From a virus, in IMG/VR virus record IMGVR_UViG_3300009285_005050, positions 1 to 42,314 of that record: 42,314 bases of DNA; one strand, 5' to 3'. Within the stretch, counting starts at the first letter, position 1; each line of letters opens with the position of its first letter. The position numbers and the translations under genes are program-made. The notes beneath the pieces were generated by a model. That model was not told where the DNA came from. It was given only the letters and a program-made list of their open reading frames with translations, and did not search any database. Below are positions 22,316 to 28,878 of the stretch, one piece after another.

Positions 22316-22587
22316 CCGACCCGACCCCCACCATCGCGCAGCGATTCATGGAGTGGTGGAATACAGTTCCTATGGCGCTTCGCCATGCAGAAACAGGACG
22401 TCGGGTTGCGTGGGATGCCTGGCAGGCCAGTAACCAGGTGACGGCATGGAGAGGATTAAAATTAATCGAACAGCATCGATTGACGTGGATGGGGATGGAA
22501 GGGCAGTTCGCTGTAGAAGCCGCATTAGAAACGTTGGAAAAACAGTGGCGCGCCCACTTCGGACTGAAGGAGACCCCCCATGCTTGA
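22312..22587 (+). CDS. Early protein, copy A of a duplicated module
   Basis: A 91-residue protein, ATGA-coupled. It opens MTDPTPTIAQRFMEWWN and closes WRAHFGLKETPHA. The protein at 23005 opens MTPTAAQRFGDWWG and closes AAHFGLEETA, so the two are paralogues with the same ends and diverged middles. The Trp-rich N-terminus and HFGL-E-T C-terminus define the family. Function unknown. Confidence 0.55.
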   Translation: MTDPTPTIAQRFMEWWNTVPMALRHAETGRRVAWDAWQASNQVTAWRGLKLIEQHRLTWMGMEGQFAVEAALETLEKQWRAHFGLKETPHA

Positions 22588-23008
22588 CCTCGATGCGTTG
22601 GAGCGGTTGGCGCAAGCGGCGACACCATGCAAGCGATTTGTTACTCGCTACGACCATGGCGGAGGACGCCTTACCGACGCTGCGACACGACACGTTCTCA
22701 TTGCCGATACCTATGGCGCAGGCGATCGTGAGTTTATCGCCGCGTGTTCCCCAGACACCGTCCTCGCCCTCATCCAGCGGTGTCGGGAGGCGGAGCAACG
22801 ACAGGATGTCGGCCTCCTGACTCAGCGGCTCGACCGCGCCCTGGACGCCCTCCGGCAGATTGACGGGATGCATCAGACCTGCGATGCCGGGGAGGCGTGC
22901 GCGATGCAGCGGGTGGCGAGCCATGTGTTGGGTCTGGGCAAGGGGGCGGTACCGCCAGTGACCCCCACGCAGGAGACGCCATTGGAACAACAGGAGCCAC
23001 AGCCATGA
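22580..23008 (+). CDS. Early protein, copy B of a duplicated module
   Basis: A 142-residue protein with ATG 22580 behind AAGGAGACCCCCC, overlapping the previous gene by 8 bp. It starts MLDLDALERLAQAATP and has AACSPDTVLALIQRCREAEQ, matching MIDLDQVERIATAQ...SPSTILALIRRCREAE-type sequence in the protein at 23303. The 'P-x-T-V-L-A-L-I-x-R' segment is widespread in ead/Ea22-like phage early proteins. A Gln/Pro-rich tail follows. Function unknown. Confidence 0.55.
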   Translation: MLDLDALERLAQAATPCKRFVTRYDHGGGRLTDAATRHVLIADTYGAGDREFIAACSPDTVLALIQRCREAEQRQDVGLLTQRLDRALDALRQIDGMHQTCDAGEACAMQRVASHVLGLGKGAVPPVTPTQETPLEQQEPQP

Positions 23009-23226
23009 CCCCCACCGCCGCGCAGCGATTTGGGGACTGGTGGGGCACCCAGATGCGGAATGCGCCCCTGGATCACTATCGCACAGCGAAGGCGTCCTGG
23101 CGCGCCTGTGAACAGGCGACGGCACGGGAATGTCTGCGTATCTTTCACGAACATGCCCCTTGCGAGTATGAACCAGCCATCAAGGATGCAATCGCTGCCC
23201 ACTTCGGGCTGGAGGAAACGGCGTGA
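23005..23226 (+). CDS. Early protein, copy A' of a duplicated module
   Basis: A 73-residue paralogue of the protein at 22312, ATGA-coupled to the gene before. It keeps the AQRF-x-x-WW start and the AAHFGLEETA end; the middle has SWRACEQATARECLRIFHEH. It is 18 residues shorter than copy A. Function unknown. Confidence 0.55.
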   Translation: MTPTAAQRFGDWWGTQMRNAPLDHYRTAKASWRACEQATARECLRIFHEHAPCEYEPAIKDAIAAHFGLEETA

Positions 23227-23300
23227 AACGCGAATTGCTCGGTACCATTCTTGTCTGGTGCGCTGGAGTCATGGTTGGATGGGTGCTGAAAGGATGCTGA
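23223..23300 (+). CDS. 25-residue single-TM peptide
   Basis: GTG 23223 overlaps the previous TGA (GTGA) and the frame ends at TGA 23298-23300. The peptide is KRELL followed by a TM helix (GTILVWCAGVMVGWVL) and a basic KGC end. It sits between copies A' and B' of the duplicated module and has no counterpart in the first copy. Small single-TM peptides of this kind are often missed. Confidence 0.45.
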   Translation: MKRELLGTILVWCAGVMVGWVLKGC

Positions 23301-23302
23301 AC

Positions 23303-23584
23303 ATGATTGACCTCGACCAAGTGGAGCGCATTGCCACCGCGCAGGACTCCCTGGCGCCCTCGACCATCCTCGCCCTCATTCGGCGATGTCGAGAGGCGGA
23401 AGCCGCCACGCAGAGCGACCGCACGTATCTCATAGGGAGAGAGTTGGCATTGCAGCAACGGCTCCAACAGGTGATGACCTTGCTTCGAGCGATGGCCTGC
23501 TATTGCAGCGTCCCGCAAGACGTGGTGTGCAAGCGATGCGAGGCGCTGACCCTCATCAGTCAGAAGCTGCCATGCGCCCCCTGA
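23303..23584 (+). CDS. Early protein, copy B' of a duplicated module
   Basis: Start chosen at ATG 23303 behind AAAGG; ATG 23294 is an in-frame alternative. The 93-residue protein begins MIDLDQVERIATAQ and has APSTILALIRRCREAEAATQ, paralogous to the protein at 22580. The C-terminal half diverges and ends with a CYCSVPQDVVCKRCEAL Cys cluster. It overlaps the next gene by 13 bp. Function unknown. Confidence 0.5.
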   Translation: MIDLDQVERIATAQDSLAPSTILALIRRCREAEAATQSDRTYLIGRELALQQRLQQVMTLLRAMACYCSVPQDVVCKRCEALTLISQKLPCAP

Positions 23585-23691
23585 ATGACCTGATGACTGG
23601 GTGGCTCAGCTTGTGGTCTCAGGAGTGGCCGGAGGAATGTTTGACGTGTGGAGGGTTGTTGGACTGCGTGTGTTGGAAGGAGACCCCATGA
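23572..23691 (+). CDS. 39-residue Trp/Cys-rich peptide
   Basis: ATG 23572 lies within the end of the preceding gene. The sequence is MRPLNDLMTGWLSLWSQEW then PEECLTCGGLLDCVCWKETP, with four Cys. It ends in an ATGA overlap. Its small size limits interpretation; a zinc-binding microprotein is possible. Confidence 0.4.
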   Translation: MRPLNDLMTGWLSLWSQEWPEECLTCGGLLDCVCWKETP

Positions 23692-24134
23692 CCCAAACGG
23701 TGCGGGAGCAGATCGAAACGATATTCTTGCAACATCGCATGATGTGTTTGTCATCCCATCACAGCCCCTGCACCTATAGTGAACAATTCATTGACGCCCT
23801 CTGTGCGGTGGTGCGACCGGAGCCGGATGTCAGACAGTTAAAAGCCCTGGTCTACGAGATGCTCTATGCGACCGAGGCCGAAGGATGGACGGTGACGACG
23901 TTGGAGTGCGCCACCTGGGAACGCCGTCTGCTGGCGTGGGCGCGTGGCGAGACCACCGCACCCATCTGGTGCCGCTCCGATTGTCCGAGGCCGTGGCGGT
24001 GGGAAGTGGGTGAATGGAACGGGGGTTGGGTACGCCATTGTACGGAGAAGGGAATCAACTTTATTCGTCGTGTTCCTGTGGAGATGCGCTTCTGCGACGC
24101 CTGCGGTGTGCCACGGCCTACAGAGGGCAGATGA
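23688..24134 (+). CDS. Early hypothetical protein
   Basis: A 148-residue protein, ATGA-coupled at both ends. Residues 1-80 look helical (VREQIETIFLQHRMM, VRQLKALVYEMLYATEAEGW). The C-terminal third is Trp/Arg-rich (CPRPWRWEVGEWNGGWVRHC) with CDACGVPRPTEGR at the end, so it may bind zinc. No family recognised. Confidence 0.5.
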   Translation: MTQTVREQIETIFLQHRMMCLSSHHSPCTYSEQFIDALCAVVRPEPDVRQLKALVYEMLYATEAEGWTVTTLECATWERRLLAWARGETTAPIWCRSDCPRPWRWEVGEWNGGWVRHCTEKGINFIRRVPVEMRFCDACGVPRPTEGR

Positions 24135-24316
24135 CCCCTGACCACCTCGGCCTCCACACCCTGACCCCCGCTGACCACGACCGTGTGCTAGGCGATGATG
24201 AGGCCTTGCAGCGTCAGTGGGATGCACCGATGTCTTGGTGGCTGGTCGTGCCCCTGTGTCTGGTCTTAGCCATGCTCAACGAATGGTGGAGTCGATGGAG
24301 GCAACGAAAGCCCTGA
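24131..24316 (+). CDS. Small membrane protein
   Basis: A 61-residue protein, ATGA-coupled. Residues 1-33 are soluble and acidic (TPADHDRVLGDDEALQRQW), followed by one TM helix (WWLVVPLCLVLAMLNEWW) and a basic end RWRQRKP that predicts a cytoplasmic C-terminus by the positive-inside rule. First of a run of small membrane proteins. Confidence 0.5.
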   Translation: MTPDHLGLHTLTPADHDRVLGDDEALQRQWDAPMSWWLVVPLCLVLAMLNEWWSRWRQRKP

Positions 24317-24414
24317 TGGAACCCCTCGTCCTGTGGTTTGTCGTGGCACTCCTCCTGTGGGTGTTTCTGTGGTGGGACAATACTGGCGGGCCGGGGGATG
24401 GAGGGGCGGCATGA
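24316..24414 (+). CDS. 32-residue membrane peptide
   Basis: ATG 24316 shares its A with the previous stop (TGATG); an in-frame ATG at 24295 would give 39 residues. The peptide is almost entirely one TM helix (LVLWFVVALLLWVFLWW) with a short acidic/Gly tail. Coupled by ATGA to the next gene. Confidence 0.45.
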   Translation: MEPLVLWFVVALLLWVFLWWDNTGGPGDGGAA

Positions 24415-24524
24415 TGTGGGTTGCGATGATGCTGGGCATCGTGCTGACGATGCTGGGGTGGTTGGCGTGGTGTGTCTGGGGCGAGACGCCGCCCTGCACC
24501 TGCCGTCGGTGTCATCCGCGATGA
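24411..24524 (+). CDS. 37-residue membrane peptide with Cys tail
   Basis: ATGA-coupled. A TM helix (VAMMLGIVLTMLGWLAWCVW) is followed by GETPPCTCRRCHPR, a Cys-rich basic tail. Its stop overlaps the next ATG. Function unknown. Confidence 0.45.
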   Translation: MMWVAMMLGIVLTMLGWLAWCVWGETPPCTCRRCHPR

Positions 24525-24853
24525 AGGGGCTGCCGCTGCGCCTGCTAGTCTACCGCTGCCGCCGTGCCCTGATGGGGTGGCTGGCGGTCAGCATCGTGGG
24601 GTTGGTATGTCTCATCGCTGGGGGGGTCTCCTACGGCCTGGAATGGCGACGGCAGGCGCGGGACTGGCAGCAGGCGGCTCGTGCGGCCCAGGCGGGGTGG
24701 CTCCACACGGACGCTGTGCTCGCCGGGTGCCACGCCACGAGTGCGACGGCCACGGCGACGTTTGCCGCGCAATCCGCGCAGTGGCAGAGGGTGTTTCGGT
24801 ATTGTCAGGCGCATCCCCAAACGGCCGCGTGCGCCGCGTTGGAGGACCGCTGA
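24521..24853 (+). CDS. One-TM protein with charged helical domain
   Basis: A 110-residue protein, ATGA-coupled. A basic N-terminus is followed by a TM helix (WLAVSIVGLVCLIAGGVSYG), then a helix (WRRQARDWQQAARAAQAGW) and an Ala/Gln-rich domain with three Cys. The layout is that of an Rz-like inner-membrane spanin, but it lies in the early region with no o-spanin frame visible inside. An envelope role such as superinfection exclusion is equally possible. Confidence 0.45.
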   Translation: MKGLPLRLLVYRCRRALMGWLAVSIVGLVCLIAGGVSYGLEWRRQARDWQQAARAAQAGWLHTDAVLAGCHATSATATATFAAQSAQWQRVFRYCQAHPQTAACAALEDR

Positions 24854-25218
24854 TGGGCGTCACGCACTGGCGCCGGCCCCCCACCCACTGGCGGGGCACC
24901 GTGCGGAAGTTTCGTAATCGGCCGGTGGTGATTGATGCGATCCGGTTCGATTCACAGGCGGGGGGGGAACATTATGTGTGGCTGAAGGCGGAGCAGGCGG
25001 CAGGGCGGATCCGCGAGCTGGCGGTGCATCCGGTGTATTACCTGGTCGTCAACGACCAGCCCATCTGCCGGTTTGTCCCGGACTTTCGTTTCGTGCGGGA
25101 CGGGCAGACCATCGTGGAGGATGTGAAATCCCCCGTGACCGCTGCCTTGCGCGTCTATCAGATGAAAAAGCGGTTGCTCGCTGCCCTGCATGGACTGACC
25201 GTGGTGGAGGTGCGGTAA
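24853..25218 (+). CDS. DUF1064-like PD-(D/E)XK nuclease
   Basis: A 121-residue protein at a TGATG junction. It matches the DUF1064 pattern: KFRNRPVVIDAIRFDSQAGGEHYVWLK (Glu39), AGRIRELAVHPVYYLVV, then FVPDFRFVRDGQTIVEDVKS with Asp77 and Asp90-x-Lys92, and MKKRLLAALHGL. The family is a small nuclease of endonuclease/Holliday-junction-resolvase type in phages. It would serve DNA recombination or processing before packaging. The family call is firm by motif; the substrate is not established. Confidence 0.7.
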   Translation: MGVTHWRRPPTHWRGTVRKFRNRPVVIDAIRFDSQAGGEHYVWLKAEQAAGRIRELAVHPVYYLVVNDQPICRFVPDFRFVRDGQTIVEDVKSPVTAALRVYQMKKRLLAALHGLTVVEVR

Positions 25219-25355
25219 TGGCCACCCTGCTCTTTCTCATCCTCAAAGCCGCGCGCGTCATCGAGACGAGCCACGACTGGTATTTTGCGCTGCTGTTGGT
25301 GGCGCTGGAGTTGCCCCAGTGGGTCAGAATTGTGGTGCATCTGCGAGGCCGATGA
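25218..25355 (+). CDS. 45-residue membrane protein
   Basis: A TAATG junction sets the start. Two hydrophobic stretches, LLFLILKAARVI and YFALLLVALELPQWVRIVV, end in a basic HLRGR. Last of the run of small membrane proteins from 24131. Function unknown. Confidence 0.45.
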   Translation: MATLLFLILKAARVIETSHDWYFALLLVALELPQWVRIVVHLRGR

Positions 25356-25356
25356 G

Positions 25357-25530
25357 GTGGCCTCAACCATTTTCGATCCGTTGGAGGGCGAGGAGGCGCT
25401 GGCGTTTGGTGAGATGGAAGTCCTCATCGTCTACGCGCATCGCAAGCCGGTGCGCATCAAAGTGCTGAAGAAGTCGCCCATGTGGACGCCGCAGGATGTG
25501 AAGAAAGCGGACACGCTGATTCGTAGTTGA
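25357..25530 (+). CDS. Last early gene, hypothetical
   Basis: The frame is open upstream; the first start after the previous stop is GTG 25357, giving 57 residues. It has an acidic half (DPLEGEEALAFGEMEVLIVY) and a basic half (KPVRIKVLKKSPMWTPQDVK). Its TGA lies inside the -35 box of the 25527 promoter. By position (last gene before a promoter-terminator pair) it could be an antiterminator of Q type, but no sequence feature proves that. Confidence 0.45.
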   Translation: MASTIFDPLEGEEALAFGEMEVLIVYAHRKPVRIKVLKKSPMWTPQDVKKADTLIRS

Positions 25531-25555
25531 CAGTGCGACGCCTTTCTGATACGTA
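25527..25555 (+). promoter_or_regulatory. Putative late promoter (pR'-like)
   Basis: Perfect -35 TTGACA (25527-25532), 17-bp spacer, -10 TACGTA (25550-25555) with an extended TGA just before it. Transcription starting near 25562 would reach a strong terminator within about 75 nt, then the terminase genes. Confidence 0.5.
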
Positions 25556-25599
25556 AGAATCACCATCGGTTTGTAGCAGATCGCCTTACGGCAATACCG

Positions 25600-25638
25600 A
25601 CGGCGAGTGGTCCCTGACGGGACGGCTCGCCGTTTTTT
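25600..25638 (+). terminator. Strong rho-independent terminator
   Basis: ACGGCGAG (25600-25607) pairs with CTCGCCGT (25626-25633), with an inner GTCCC-TGAC-GGGAC stem, followed by TTTTTT ending at 25638. It is the only textbook intrinsic terminator seen in the window and separates early genes from packaging genes. Confidence 0.9.
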
Positions 25639-25649
25639 GTTGGGAGTCC

Positions 25650-25748
25650 ATGGCGACATCGTCCGTTGCAATTTATGTCTTACGCGATCCGGATACGTGT
25701 GAACCGCGGTACGTTCGGTCTAACCTAGAGAGCTGTAGATGGCATTAG
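25650..25748 (+). pseudogene. Truncated GIY-YIG-like endonuclease start
   Basis: A 32-residue frame from ATG 25650 (GGGAG upstream) to TAG 25748. Its core, VAIYVLRDPDTCEPRYVRSN, resembles the first strand-turn-strand of GIY-YIG nucleases (typically IYxLxDPxTGExRYVGKT). The second 'YIG' triplet reads YVR, and the frame stops before the catalytic Arg and Glu helices. It overlaps the terminase start by 10 bp. Probably a decayed homing-endonuclease remnant; it could also be chance in so short a frame. Confidence 0.4.
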
Positions 25749-26095
25749 GCAAAAAGACAGGCGGGCGCCAACGTGGTACGCGCAATAAATCAACGGCTGA
25801 TGTCAAACAATTGGCATCGCAATACGGTGCCGTTGTTATTGTTGAATTGGTGCGGTTGGCGCGGCGCGCTGAGAACGAACAAGCGCGGGTGGCTGCGTGT
25901 CGTGAACTGTTAGATCGTGCGTATGGAAAAGCCTCGCAACCATTGCAGCATAGCGGCAGCGTGCACGTGCAGCATTCGTTCACCGACGGCCTCCAGGCGG
26001 TGCTGGAACGCGCACGGCATGGGACGGCGGTTGGCGCGTGGCCGATCGGCGCCGTGATTGGCGCCACGCCTGGGGGCAACAATGGTCACGGCTGA
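25739..26095 (+). CDS. Small terminase subunit-like protein
   Basis: A 118-residue protein beginning ALGKKTGGRQRGTRNKSTAD, the 'GRP-x-G-x-x-N-K-x-T' start common to phage DNA-binding proteins encoded before large terminases. It continues with AVVIVELVRLARRAENEQAR and ACRELLDRAYGKASQP, a helical repeat motif of the same group, and a Gly-rich tail. It overlaps the large terminase by 14 bp. It would recognise viral DNA for packaging. Assignment rests on motif and synteny. Confidence 0.65.
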   Translation: MALGKKTGGRQRGTRNKSTADVKQLASQYGAVVIVELVRLARRAENEQARVAACRELLDRAYGKASQPLQHSGSVHVQHSFTDGLQAVLERARHGTAVGAWPIGAVIGATPGGNNGHG

Positions 26096-27638
26096 CGCCC
26101 CGGCATTTACCACGCCAGAGCTGGATGCGATTGAACGCACCGCCGCGGTCTTTGCCGCCAATCCCTGCCTGTTCTTCTCCCATGCTCTGCAAGTCGAGAC
26201 GTTGCCTGTCGCGGCCTCACCGCTCGTCCGCGAGGGACTGTGGGACGGCGAGCGGCAGCTCCTGAACCTCCTGCCGCGTGCGGTCGCGGAGCGCCAGCCG
26301 ATCTACGTCGCCTCCGGCCATGCGCTAGGCAAAGACTTCATCTCCGGCGGCATCCCGCTCTGGTGGCAGATGACACGGTATCCAGCCAAGACCATCCTGA
26401 CCGGCCCCACAGCCCGCCAGGTGCATGAAATCACGTGGAACGAAATGACGCGCCATGTGGCGCGGTGGCGCACCGATCTCCCGCCCTTGGGTGGCCGGCT
26501 CCTGCAAGGCAAGTACGAATGGAACGAGGAGCATTTTATCTTGGCCTTCACGACCTCGGCCTCGCAGCAGTTGATCGGGAAGGCGCAGGGGTTCCACAGT
26601 CCCCACATCTGCGTCATCGTCACGGAAGCCCAGGCCGTGCCCAACAGCGTCAAAGAACAGTTGGATGGGCTGCTGACCTCCGGCCAGGCGTTGTTCATCG
26701 CCATCGGCAATCCGTTGGTGACGACGGGGTGGTTTGCGGCAGGACTCCGCGACACCACCCATCACCTCGTGTTGAACTTGGATTGCGAGGATTCGCCCAA
26801 CGTGCGTGAGGGACGCACGGTCATTCCAGGGTTGGTGGAGAAAGCCTGGGTGGAGGAGAAGCGGCGCACCTGGTTTGCCGAATCGCCCCAGCATCCGCTC
26901 TGGCTCTCGAAGGTCAAAGGCAGGCTCCCTCTGACCAGCGTGGACAGCGTCTTTGACCGCGACCTGATTGCCAAGAGCCATCGCTATCCCTTACAGGACG
27001 CCGGACTGCGCGTGTCGCTGGGTGTCGATGTGGCCGAGTTTGGCGATGATGAATCGGCGTTCTGTTGCGTCTCGGATGGCCTGGTACGCGGCGCCTCCAC
27101 CACGGCCAAGCATGAGCCGATGGACACCGCCGGCCGGGCCGCGATGTATCGAGCCCAGCAACGGGCTTCCGTCATCGTGGTAGATCGGATCGGGGTGGGG
27201 GCCGGTGTGGCCTCCGCCTTGCGGGAGTTGCAAGGGGAGCAACGCGCGTGGTCGGTGCTCGCCTTCGCGGGTTCGGAGCGGCCTACGCAGGAGGACAGCC
27301 CCTATCTCAACCAGCGGGCGGAGGCGTACTTCTATGCGCGCGATCAGGTGCAGGCAGGCCACGTGCGCGCCCCCCAGGATGAGCGCACCATCGAAGAACT
27401 GTGCGAGACGCGCTATCTCCTGAAGTCCAACGGCAAGATTTATCTGGAGCCCAAGGCCGACATTAAAGAACGGCTCGGCCGCAGCCCGGATCGCGCGGAT
27501 GCGTGGGTGCAGGCCGTGTGGGGGCTGCAGTTTGCCACCACCCTGTCGCCCGACGAGGATTTGGACACCGCGACGCCTGATTTTGGGATGCCCGCGGAGG
27601 AAGTCACCAGCGGTTCGCATGGCTACGGTTGGCGCTAA
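26082..27638 (+). CDS. terL: Terminase large subunit
   Basis: Start at ATG 26082, overlapping the small subunit. The 518-residue protein has ATPase and nuclease halves. Walker A is SGHALGKD (Lys84; Asp replaces the usual Ser/Thr after Lys). Walker B is VIVTE (Glu182), and the coupling motif is AIGNP at 207-211. The RNase-H-like nuclease has Asp316 in GVDVAEFGDD, Asp368 in VIVVDRIGVGAG and Asp473 in SPDRADA. It drives ATP-dependent DNA translocation into the prohead and cuts the genome. Confidence 0.92.
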   Translation: MVTADAPAFTTPELDAIERTAAVFAANPCLFFSHALQVETLPVAASPLVREGLWDGERQLLNLLPRAVAERQPIYVASGHALGKDFISGGIPLWWQMTRYPAKTILTGPTARQVHEITWNEMTRHVARWRTDLPPLGGRLLQGKYEWNEEHFILAFTTSASQQLIGKAQGFHSPHICVIVTEAQAVPNSVKEQLDGLLTSGQALFIAIGNPLVTTGWFAAGLRDTTHHLVLNLDCEDSPNVREGRTVIPGLVEKAWVEEKRRTWFAESPQHPLWLSKVKGRLPLTSVDSVFDRDLIAKSHRYPLQDAGLRVSLGVDVAEFGDDESAFCCVSDGLVRGASTTAKHEPMDTAGRAAMYRAQQRASVIVVDRIGVGAGVASALRELQGEQRAWSVLAFAGSERPTQEDSPYLNQRAEAYFYARDQVQAGHVRAPQDERTIEELCETRYLLKSNGKIYLEPKADIKERLGRSPDRADAWVQAVWGLQFATTLSPDEDLDTATPDFGMPAEEVTSGSHGYGWR

Positions 27639-27652
27639 ATGAGGAGGCACGC

Positions 27653-28066
27653 ATGAGCACGGACCACCCGACACTCCCCGCGCGTCTGGCAGCGTATCTG
27701 CCCACAGGCCACCGGCTCTGGTATGCCGAACGCCAGGGGGCGCTGCGCCATGATTGGCTGCTGTGCGCCTGCGGCCTGGGCGTGAAGTTGGAGAAAACCC
27801 CTGGCCCGGTCGTCAATGGCCAGCCCACCGTGGTGACGGAGGACGTGACCGAGGAGCATTGGCTCACCGCCATCAATCTGTGCCGGTTGGCCATGCACTC
27901 CACCGCACATCCGTGCCTGCCGGTGACGCTGGAGGGGGTGGAACTGGCGGTGCGTGAGGCCCCGCTACCGGCGCCGGCTGCGGCGTCGTCTGCGACGGCG
28001 GACACCCCCGCCGCGCCATCGAAGGCCACCAAGCGCGCCACCAAGAAGGAGTCTGCCCATGCGTGA
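27653..28066 (+). CDS. Hypothetical protein after terminase
   Basis: Start ATG 27653 behind GAGGAGGCACGC. The 137-residue protein has a globular N-terminal half with LCACGLGVKLEKTPG and EEHWLTAINLCRLAMH, then an Ala/Pro/Lys-rich tail (KATKRATKKESAHA) like DNA- or capsid-binding tails. No family recognised. It overlaps the next gene by 8 bp. Confidence 0.5.
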   Translation: MSTDHPTLPARLAAYLPTGHRLWYAERQGALRHDWLLCACGLGVKLEKTPGPVVNGQPTVVTEDVTEEHWLTAINLCRLAMHSTAHPCLPVTLEGVELAVREAPLPAPAAASSATADTPAAPSKATKRATKKESAHA

Positions 28067-28205
28067 ACCGTCCTACAGCGGCAAAGACGCCATCGCTGGC
28101 ACCCCCACCAAGCGGGAGCAGCCGGCGAATCGTCCCGTGGGCGGTCTGCCTGACGCCAAGGTGACGCAGCAGGAGCATCCGAGGCGCAAGCGGCGTGGGG
28201 GATAG
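28059..28205 (+). CDS. Small basic protein
   Basis: A 48-residue protein from ATG 28059. It is Pro/Lys/Arg-rich, with GTPTKREQPANRPVGG and a basic end EHPRRKRRGG, and probably disordered. Unknown. Confidence 0.45.
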   Translation: MREPSYSGKDAIAGTPTKREQPANRPVGGLPDAKVTQQEHPRRKRRGG

Positions 28206-28359
28206 CGCCTCCGAGCAGGTCACACCCACCTTGCCAGAAGGCCGTGACCACTGGCACCACTTCCGCACCGAGGGCGACGGCGTCTTGCGCTGCTGGCGGT
28301 GCGGGATCAGCATGGACGCATTCCAGGAGGCGAACGATGCACCAGCGCACGCCGCGTAA
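28195..28359 (+). CDS. 54-residue Cys/His protein
   Basis: A GTG at 28195, inside the end of the previous gene, opens a 54-residue frame ending at TAA 28359. It contains GRDHWHHFRTEGDGVLRCWR then CGISMDAFQEA, a His-x-x-His plus CxxC arrangement suggesting zinc binding. It reads as real coding sequence though the start is not ATG. Confidence 0.4.
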   Translation: MGDSASEQVTPTLPEGRDHWHHFRTEGDGVLRCWRCGISMDAFQEANDAPAHAA

Positions 28360-28492
28360 GCCGCCGCAGGTCACGGGGCGCCGACGTCCGTTGACGCCGC
28401 CGCGACGCAGCCATGCCGTCACCAGCGCTGGCGTCTCCCGTCCGCCGGCGGACGTGGAGGATGGCTGGCACGTGGGGACGCACCGCCGATGA
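28337..28492 (+). CDS. Small Arg/Pro-rich protein
   Basis: ATG 28337 follows AGGAGGCGAACG, a good ribosome site within the previous gene. The 51-residue product is Arg/Pro-rich (RTPRKPPQVTGRRRPLTPPR) and likely disordered and nucleic-acid-binding. Its stop overlaps the next ATG (ATGA at 28489). Confidence 0.45.
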   Translation: MHQRTPRKPPQVTGRRRPLTPPRRSHAVTSAGVSRPPADVEDGWHVGTHRR

Positions 28493-28692
28493 GCGCGATG
28501 CAGCCCGTGTTGGTCGTCATGATGGACGCCGAGGGCAACCGGAACTGGAAGTCTGACCTGCCGGCGGCCCCACTGAACCTGCTGCTGGACGCCATCAAGC
28601 AGGACATTCTCACCGGGCGGATGCAGGCCGCACCGAGCATCATCACGCCGGGCAACGGCGACATCGCGCACATCAAGCGGGTGCAGCCGTAA
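28489..28692 (+). CDS. Small hypothetical protein
   Basis: A 67-residue protein, ATGA-coupled. It reads as a small alpha/beta fold (PVLVVMMDAEGNRNWKSDL, LNLLLDAIKQDILTGRM). Ends at a TAATG junction. No family recognised. Confidence 0.5.
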   Translation: MSAMQPVLVVMMDAEGNRNWKSDLPAAPLNLLLDAIKQDILTGRMQAAPSIITPGNGDIAHIKRVQP

Positions 28693-28772
28693 TGTGTCGC
28701 TACTGCCGGCTGAAGACCCAGGACGCCGATCACCCGGACTGGTGTACCTGCGCCTGTCATCCGCGTGGGTGA
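28692..28772 (+). CDS. 26-residue Cys-rich peptide
   Basis: ATG 28692 shares its A with the previous TAA. The peptide has CRYC, then WCTCACHPRG: five Cys and one terminal CH in 26 residues, probably one zinc site. The next frame starts in its last codons. Confidence 0.4.
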   Translation: MCRYCRLKTQDADHPDWCTCACHPRG

Positions 28773-28878
28773 CTGGCTGCGGGGTGTCGCGGCGCGCATT
28801 GAGGGCTGGGCGCGCCGATGGCTAGAGGACGACGGCGTGTACTACGGACACTACGAGGATGGGGGCGATGGGGGATGA
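28765..28878 (+). CDS. Possible 37-residue protein
   Basis: GTG 28765 opens a frame ending at TGA 28876-28878, which overlaps the next ATG (ATGA at 28875). The product has an amphipathic basic helix (DWLRGVAARIEGWARRWLED) and an acidic Tyr/Gly tail (GVYYGHYEDGGDGG). The coupling and composition favour a real gene. Confidence 0.4.
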   Translation: MGDWLRGVAARIEGWARRWLEDDGVYYGHYEDGGDGG

